Shown one piece after another: positions 57,410-64,000 of a stretch of DNA of 64,000 nt; the first letter of the stretch is position 1; each line of letters begins with the position of its first letter. Both the position numbers and the translations under genes were made by a program. This DNA is from Cordilura impudica (lineage: Eukaryota; Arthropoda; Insecta; Diptera; Scathophagidae): assembly GCA_963682025.1 (NCBI GenBank), contig OY821519.1, positions 133,711,612-133,775,611 on the forward strand, read 5' to 3'. A model generated the notes under the pieces. It searched no databases and was not told where the DNA came from. It saw only the letters and a list, made by a program, of their open reading frames with translations.

Positions 57410-57925
57410 GAAGTTTTAAGCAATTTTAAATAACCTTACAAAACAAAGTAGGTCTTTTTATAAGGAAGATCTATTAACCAATTAACCGAAGCTTATCAGT
57501 AGTATAGAGTTACCAATGAAAGTTTTTTTTTTCGTCAAACCCATTAACAGATTTTCGAGACATGTAAGAATTAATTTCTATATTGTTTCAACAAGTGCTC
57601 TCACGTATGAGTTATTTTTATTTCATGTAATTAATATAAAGCATACGCTTATATTTATTATGCTTAGTTTTGGCCACTTTGTATCAGTACTCGCTTGGGT
57701 GCAAAACAACGGGCCAATTTATTGTAACATTCCGATTTATAATTTTTTAAATATTTATGTCATGACATCGTACTATTGTGGGCCAACTGATTCGAAATAT
57801 AGCAATTTTATCGCTCTTCTGATTATAATTTTCCTTCGATCATTTTTATTTTCTAGATAGTTAAGACGGTCTATATGACAGCTTATAGCATAAGCTGTGG
57901 AGAAGGCTAGTAGATATATACATTA
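57410..57925. other. Unassigned with a 114-codon frame
   Basis: 57516-57860 on the plus strand is a hydrophobic frame without recognised motifs. It may be chance in T-rich DNA. Confidence 0.3.
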
Positions 57926-59400
57926 GAGTGGTCCTTAAAAATCAAAATGCGATTTTGGGGATAGGCGGGGTCCAGTTTATAAGCTTTCAATATAAAACTA
58001 ATAAATGTGAAGTTTTGGGACAATCGTATAAAGAAAATTCGCGCCGGACATCGATTGAAAATTTCAAGTGTGGGAAAATGTGACTTTCATTTTTGGGTCT
58101 TCTTAATTTATTTAGAAAAATATAGACAGTTTTTATACATAAAATAATTTTATAACAAAATTGGTTAAAAGTTGTTTTAATTTATATTCAAGAGCAATAA
58201 TCAGTTAATTGCACCAAAGATAAATCACAATGAATTATGTTGATCACAGGAGCACTAAATGGTTAACTAAATACAAATTAACCGAATTATTTTTCTTGAA
58301 TTCTAAATAATGGATTCATCGGGTTTAATAGAAAAACTCGTTTTCAGTCTTTTTTATTTAAAAATATCTTAAAATCCAAAGCTGGCCTTGGCAAATAATG
58401 GGTTAACGTTCTCGGATTTATCCCAAATTTTACGAACGGAAGACATACATATATGTTTATAATATTATAAGTAACGCTTTTAAAACCTCAACAGTATTTG
58501 CAAAATATTTGAATTTTTTGAATAAATTTTCTTTTATTAGCTTGGGGTCATATGTGACCCTAATTTCAAAACGGTTAATGAAGTAATATTATTTTTTTTT
58601 CGAAATCCTAGGCTATTATGATAAAATGTAACATTTAAAAGTAGAAAAGTGATGAATTTTTGACACAAAGTATTTAGAAAGAGTAAATTTACAGAATATT
58701 TTACTAAAATCCCATTTTCCTCGAAATCCGCAACAAAAAATCTTTGTCAAAAAAATTCTGGTGAAGGGATTAACTCAAAAATTTACACAGTTAATATGCA
58801 ACATGTGCTTAACTAAACCTTAAGGTGCCATATTCATTTTTTTAATTGTGTTTAAGAAAGTTTTTTAAAACTTGAAAAAGGAGTTTTCAAAATTTTATCA
58901 AAAAAATTTCCCATTTTCGGTCTCAGTGCGCAATAGGTTAACAACGTGGTAATAAAAGAATACCTCATATCTGATTACGTGTAAGCATAGAGATAAAAAA
59001 AATTATGGCTTTAATCAATTTCTCAAAGATGAAATATATGCTATCAAATTTCTTGACCTAGTTTTTTTTTTGGTACAAAAGTGATCTGTTGCATTTGCTA
59101 TTTCGTTGCAAATTTTTATTCGATTTTGTATTTTTACAGCTTCTTCAAAAGATAATTTAATATTGATCACAATTTTTATAACAACTTGTCGGAAATATCA
59201 AACTATAGAACAAAATTTTCGTAAGATCTAAAAAAAAATAATATTTTCCCCACATAAACACACTTGAAATTTTCAGTCGATTTCCGGTGCGACTTTTCTT
59301 TATCCGATTGTTCCCAAACTTCACATTTATTAGATCTATATTGAAAGGTAACAATACCCAAAATCTCAATTTGAAAAATGTTCATACTTTGTGATGTCAC
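57926..59400. mobile_element. 1.5-kb element with ~150-bp inverted arms
   Basis: The arms at about 57926-58080 and 59262-59400 are inverted copies. Shared phrases include ACTAATAAATGTGAAG/TTCACATTTATTAG, a GATAAAGAAAA block, and GAAAATTTCAAGTGTG/CACACTTGAAATTTTC. Interior has TAATGGGTTAAC and GGGTCATATGTGACCCT palindromes but no readable protein. Non-autonomous, superfamily unknown. Confidence 0.6.
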
Positions 59401-59705
59401 TCTGGGTCTCAGTCCGTTATCATTTATATTTTAATAAACATCAAATTAAAAAAAAAATAAATACTTAAACACTCTTAGTATATATTTAACACTAGCAGTT
59501 CATTGTATGCCTAAAGTTCTTCATTATTTATTATTTTCGCACTACGATTTCTCTTCAATCTCAAATCTCCCAATCAGCTTGATTAGTGCTTTCAAATACA
59601 ATTCGCTTTACACCCTTTAAAGAAAGCACCCAGTTGAAAACCTTCAGCTAATCGATTACCCAAATCAATTATACTTAAGATAAGTTCCCGACTAATTAAA
59701 AATTA

Positions 59706-60079
59706 CTAGCAAATTTCAGCACTCGAAATTCGAGTGCAAATTCTAGGAAAAATTATTTTTTCATTTAATAAAGACCCTAAAGTTATACTTCACAATTCAA
59801 CTCATTTTAAATGAAGAACACAAACTCAACACATTAACACTAACACATTAACAAAATCAATAAACACACATGTAGCATTGTATAATTTTATGTATGTTTT
59901 AGTAGCAACTTTAAACGATCATAACTCCAAAAAAATATTCCAGACGATGAAAATCTGTAAATCTGGGTAACAGCTAAAAAGACATATCTTTCAAATGATA
60001 AATTTTTTGTCAAAATCGGGGTAAAACCCTGAAACTTACATCGGTCACAAGAAATCGTCTTGCCTATTAATATTATAGA
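59706..60079 (-). mobile_element. Mini-Helitron copy 5, perfect 3' hairpin
   Basis: Minus-strand 5' end TCTATAATATTAATAGGC and 3' end CTAG before T. The hairpin GCACTCGAA-A-TTCGAGTGC at 59719-59737 has nine perfect pairs and lies 10 bp inside the 3' end, the classical Helitron terminator position. Confidence 0.85.
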
Positions 60080-60351
60080 TTCTGTGGTTATTTCTGTTTT
60101 TCTTTTTTTTTTTTCATTAATATTCTTTTGTGTCTCTGCATCTTTGGTACCAAAAATGACATGAAAATGAAAATGTAGCTTAAATTTTTAAATTTTCCAA
60201 CTATTTACGGTCTGACATTAGGTTAACCCCATCTATTTGTTTTAAACTCTCAACAAGTGAAGTACTTAGATATCCGTAAAATTGTGTTTTTAGGTTAATT
60301 GTTGCTGTTGACTTCTCTATTATAAGAAAAAATGTTTTCTAATTAAAAAAA

Positions 60352-60566
60352 ATGGGTTGGGGTAAAACCTTGACATAAGAAGAAATTGGCAAAATTCTTG
60401 CATTTAAGCAACAAAATTATTCAAAAAACCATACTGGAAATAAAATTAGTTCAGATCATAAAACGGTAATCAATTATCGGAATGATCCCGAAGAGTATGA
60501 AAAAAAAACCCCAAAACGGATGCACAAACGAGCAACAACAAAACGAGAGCTTTATAAGGGACTATG
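60352..60566 (+). pseudogene. Tc1/Tc3-like transposase, N-terminal DNA-binding part
   Basis: ATG at 60352 begins MGWGKTLT, a stop, EEIGKILAFKQQNYSKN, then DHKTVINYRNDPEEYEKKTP. It resembles the first helix-turn-helix of Tc3-type transposases ('GRGK.L...E.G.I.A....G.S...IA..I.RS...V.N.L..P..Y'). Ends in stops near 60566. No catalytic domain nearby. Confidence 0.5.
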
Positions 60567-60599
60567 ACCGATGATGATTACAATTAAAAATTAATAGGT

Positions 60600-60930
60600 C
60601 TTATATTCATACACAGAACAAATTTCTTTGAGATTTATGGCTGCCATACAGAGCAATTAAAATCGATGCTGTAGGGGTTATTTGTATGGGAACTAGGTTT
60701 GAACGTGCACCTATTTTTACCTACGTCATTTCCCAATGCTTAGTAGCCGACAAAATCTTATATATCATATTTCAATAAAATATTTTTATATTTCTGACCT
60801 GTACTATGATTACAAGATTCACATGGACATATAAACAGACAGCCAGGTGGACGGACATCGCAAAATCGACTCGAAGATCGATTCTGGGTTGGTGGTATAA
60901 TAAAAAATGGATATAGGGCATAAATAGTTT
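60600..60930 (-). mobile_element. HINE-like fragment, strongly diverged
   Basis: GGGGTTATTTGTATGGGAAC, ATATATCATATTTCAATAAAA and GGTGGACGGACATCG keep the order of family 1. Ends lost. Confidence 0.55.
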
Positions 60931-61236
60931 AATTGAATAACGTTATTTTTAATCACGGAAAAATAATATTCTGGTTATAATAAATGCCACCTTTATCAAC
61001 ATGAACTCATTTATTTTTATCTACAAAATGTAAATTTTATGACGCTTGTTTTATGAAAAACAAAATTATTAATTCTCTATAAAGATATGGCTCACAAATT
61101 TTTTCTCTCAATGTTCTTGTTGCATTCGTACGTTATACAATTTACTGATGTGATTAATTTTTTTTTTTTATACTGTACTCCTATAAGACTTCCTAAAGTC
61201 TATGATGTCACAGCGCAAGTGACACAAGTAAATACA
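60931..61236. other. Spacer
   Basis: No gene or repeat recognised. Confidence 0.3.
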
Positions 61237-62117
61237 TATGGGGGATTTCATGTCAAGTGCACCAACTTTTGAAACCGATGTCTTCCGATCGGGATGAAAT
61301 TTGCACCAGGTTAGTCCTACTGGATATTAGTTTAGACACAATTTTTCAACAAGATCGGTCCAGATCTCTCTGAGTTAGAGGGATCAAAATTTGACATTTT
61401 GGCCAAGCAGGTGTTTTTTCTCATCCATGTAACTTATTACCTATTGTTCTTCGAAAATTTTCTTTCAAAGAGTTTAGATAGCTATTTCTTCAACATTTCG
61501 GAAAAAAATACTTAAAAAAAAAAAAAAATTTGTAGACTTTTTTTTTTTGCTAAATTAAAGCATTTTTTGCCTTTTTTTTCAAAAAGGGCATTTTTTTTTC
61601 ATAAGAAAGCTTAGGATTTTTCCTTTAAGAGGTTTTTGGTCGCTTAGGGGGATGGGAGTGGGATATCTATCAAAATAAATGTTTTGTAACTCAAGACAAC
61701 GGTTTTTCAATTTTTCACAAATGCACTATTTTGAATTTTTTCCTATTTGTGTGTAAAACCTTACAAATAAAACTTATACTGAGAGACTAGACAAACTAAA
61801 CTTTCCGAAGGTATATAACATACCTAACTAAAATTTTATACCCTCGATACAGTAATACCCAGCATATGTTAACCTCATGAAAAAAATCGCTTTTTTTTCT
61901 ATAGAAATGTTGAAAAATTATTATTTTTTATTTATTTTTAATAATAATTAAATTAATGTATAATAATAATAATAATATTAAAAATAAAAAGGTAAATAAT
62001 TTATTAAAATTTAATCTTAATTGCATTAGATCCATTTATATCATAACTATTTTTATACTTAATTTATTGTAGCTGATGAAGTATTTAAGTCTTGTAAGTT
62101 TTTAAATACCCAGTCTT

Positions 62118-63637
62118 TCATCCAGCTTTTTGTCGCCTTTGTTTACTGCGTTTTTTTGTCAATCCTTTCTTGGCGTTACTAGGTTCAGCTGTTGATTTCG
62201 CTGCTGGTTTATTTGTTGTCTTTGGAAAGAAACCGCATTGAATAGAGGCAGAAAACTTTTTCAACTTGACAAGCGGTATAAAAGCATGGTATTGAGCGGT
62301 GCCATCGATTGTTACCGCAGCATCAAATCTGCTTTTCAGTGTTTTCAATGTTTCCTGATGATCCTCTTTGCTACTAAAAACTATTTTAGTTTCTTTACAA
62401 TAACTCTTTGCCCAATGGAATAAAGCAGTCGTATCTAAGATGCGATCTTGATGAGAGCACTGGAGGCTATACTTCGCTGCATTTCTTTTAAGGTTTGCTC
62501 CAATACCATCACATGCTCCTTTACCATGAGTAGTAGGATGAAAATGCCACTCAGCTGGCATTCCAAAATCTTTTTCATGGGCCATAAGATTTGCAAACTA
62601 CTTTTGTTTTTAAAATGTTGACGAGCTCCGTCCGAAACGTAGTATACCTTCTTTACTGTAAATTTAGATTTTAGAAATTTTAGTATTCTCTTCTGGTACT
62701 CATAAACTGCAACGGTATCCTGTTTTAAATCATCGGATATGATTACCATACTTTTGTGTTCCAGTTTTTCATCTTTCATGTAGTAAATAACTACTGTGAA
62801 TATATTAAGTTGCTTGGTCGTTATTGAAGTGGAATGCTTGTAAGGCATCCTGAAGAACATATTTATAGTTTTCTGCGAAATCATATTTTTTTTTTTAAAA
62901 TATATTCTTTATTTACAATCTATCGGTAGATAATAAGCAAATTTGTTGAACTTAATTTTAAATCACAGGGGATATGTAACTCCAATGAGTTACATACCAC
63001 AAGAATATACAATAAAATGTTGGCTATTACTTACAATATTAATATTTATAAATTAAAATTATTTAATGAAGTGAAATCATATGAAATAACGAATTCACCA
63101 GACTTCAAATGTATCTTCAAATCCTTGAAGAATGACCATTGCTCTTTGACTAAAAAGTCATAGTATCTCAAATTTAGCAATCCTGTACACATTTCTTCCA
63201 CAAAATCATCCACATTTAAAATGATTGTTTTTAATGTGCATCTATCAGTCTGAATGCAAGAATTTGACCTCCTCTATATATTCTCGATCTAAAGAGTTGA
63301 TTAAATTTTCTTTGATGAATGTGGTTTTCGGGCAATTGGTACATTCACCTAAGTGGCAAGAAGTTGTTGCATTAGGACACATAGTCAATTTAAGGCAATC
63401 GCGGTAATCGTGTAAATCTTCTGCCGAATCATCTGTTAAATACTTTAAGTTGATTTCCTTAAACATCAGTTTAACATTTTCATGGTATATGCAAACGCAT
63501 ACTGTGTGAGTTCCGCTGCTTTCTGCCAAAACGCAATGTTTTGTCCTCATTTGGGTAAATTTCGTGAAGCCAATTCTAACATCCTCGTGTTCAGATTGAA
63601 ATGTTGCAAATAACTCTTTCAGGTTACAGATAACCAT
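62118..63637 (-). pseudogene. DDE-type transposase of the long-TIR element, broken
   Basis: Segment 1 (63637-63083): ELFATFQSEHEDVRIGFTKF, KHCVLAESSGTHTVCVC, a Cys-rich patch CPNATTSCHLGECTNCP, and EFVISYDF. A 186-bp insertion follows. Segment 2 (62876-62550): AENYKYVLQDALQAFHFNN, a one-base frameshift, VVIISDDLKQDTVAVYEYQK-like sequence, YYVSDGARQHFKNKSSL. After another frameshift, segment 3 (62585-62118): EKDFGMPAEWHFHPTTHGKG, ACDGIGANLKR, and a basic tail. SDGA..FKN and HGKGACDG are conserved phrases of a transposase family common in insect and cnidarian genomes. The N-terminus is missing: the frame begins about 20 bp from the TIR. Confidence 0.7.
62887..63072 (-). mobile_element. 186-bp retroposed insertion with poly(A) and 10-bp duplication
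   Basis: Flanked by GAAATCATAT at 62877-62886 and 63073-63082. On the minus strand the insert ends AATAAA, about 12 nt, then 10-11 As, directly at the duplication. Removing it restores the transposase phrase EFVISYDF-AENYKYV in frame. This is the signature of LINE-mediated retroposition. The source RNA is not recognised. Confidence 0.7.
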
Positions 63638-64000
63638 TCTCTTCTGTTATGTTATGAAGGTATGTTACATACCTTCGGAATGGTTAATTTGTCTAGTTTC
63701 TCAGTATAAGTTTTATTTGCAAGGTTTTACACACAAATAGGAAAAAATTCAAAATAGTGCATTTGTGAAAAATTGAAAAACCGTTGTCTTGAGTTACAAA
63801 ACATTTATTTTGATAGATATCCCACTCCCATCCCACTAAGCGATCAAAAAGCTCTTAAAGGAAAAATCCTAAGCTTTCTTATGAAAAAAAAATGCCCCTT
63901 TTGAAAAAAAGAGGCAAAAAATGCTTTAATTTAGCAAAAAAAGTCTAAAATTTTTTTTTTTTTTAAAGTATTTTTTCCGAAATATTGAAGAAATAGCTAT

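Larger units (their letters stand above)
61237..64000 (-). mobile_element. DNA transposon with very long TIRs, cut by the window end
   Basis: The stretch 61480-61826 reappears inverted at 63658-64000. Shared phrases include GATAGATATCCCACTCCCATC and its reverse, GGTTTTACACACAAATAGG and GAAATATTGAAGAAATAGC. The left arm probably begins near 61237 (GGGGATTTCATGTCAAGTGC), so the TIR is some 590 bp and the right outer 240 bp lie beyond the window. Between the arms is a minus-strand transposase remnant. A Sola-type superfamily is my guess from the protein; not established. Confidence 0.75.

Noticed and set aside
57516..57860. 114-aa frame with hydrophobic stretches
   Set aside because: No recognisable domain; compatible with chance in AT-rich DNA. 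Kept only as unassigned sequence.
62070..62110. CTGATGAAG at about 62073 as another hammerhead core
   Set aside because: No GAAA box, no stem I pairing and no cleavage triplet at the right spacing.

Overview
The window looks like nuclear DNA from an insect, most likely a higher (calyptrate-type) fly. It is very AT-rich, has no operon-like coding, and is packed with insect transposon classes. The organism call rests on the repeat style: an abundant DINE-1/Helentron-like repeat with a (GTCC)n core, mariner, Jockey/I-like LINEs, PIF/Harbinger and piggyBac remnants. I recognise no intact host protein-coding gene, tRNA or rRNA gene. Nearly every long reading frame is a transposon remnant or lies inside a non-coding repeat.

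Layout. 1-2.2 kb holds two LINE 3' parts. 2.2-4.1 kb holds a mini-Helitron, a hairpin repeat and an inverted-arm unit whose arms carry hammerhead-ribozyme-like motifs. 4.25-5.54 kb is mariner copy 1. 5.8-7.7 kb holds a third LINE type, a second mini-Helitron and a truncated HINE (Helentron-associated interspersed element). 8.67-8.88 kb holds, on the minus strand, a tRNA-like SINE head followed by a near-canonical hammerhead ribozyme. 9.7-12.2 kb is a decayed hAT transposon. 12.7-16.7 kb holds two HINEs, a minus-strand LINE and a 768-bp MITE. 17.3-20.2 kb is the longest repeat-poor stretch. 20.2-27.3 kb holds HINEs, a LINE with a readable RT core and mariner copy 2. 28-35 kb holds a mini-Helitron, HINEs and a 1.6-kb palindromic element with a GC-rich 256-bp tandem duplication. 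35.4-40.5 kb holds BED-finger and piggyBac remnants and a Helitron with a helicase remnant inserted in a HINE. 40.5-44.5 kb is mostly unassigned, apart from a cytosine-poor satellite and a mini-Helitron. 44.5-51.5 kb holds HINEs and LINEs, one of them split by a HINE. 52.4-54.4 kb is a HINE split by mariner copy 3. 54.6-57.4 kb holds a Harbinger remnant, a ~120-bp tandem repeat, a HINE and a minus-strand coiled-coil exon-like piece. 57.9-59.4 kb is a long-TIR element without a readable protein. 61.2-64.0 kb is a transposon with very long terminal inverted repeats and a broken DDE-type transposase, itself interrupted by a 186-bp poly(A) insertion; it runs off the window end.

The elements share no pathway; they form a layered insertion record. 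Four nestings can be read base by base: Helitron in HINE, mariner in HINE, HINE in RTE-like LINE, and a retroposed fragment in a transposase. The most unusual signal is the hammerhead ribozyme on the same strand as, and just downstream of, a tRNA-like pol III promoter (8.67-8.88 kb), together with related decayed motifs at 3.07, 4.06 and 12.29 kb. Family assignments come from motif recognition by eye, not from database searches.
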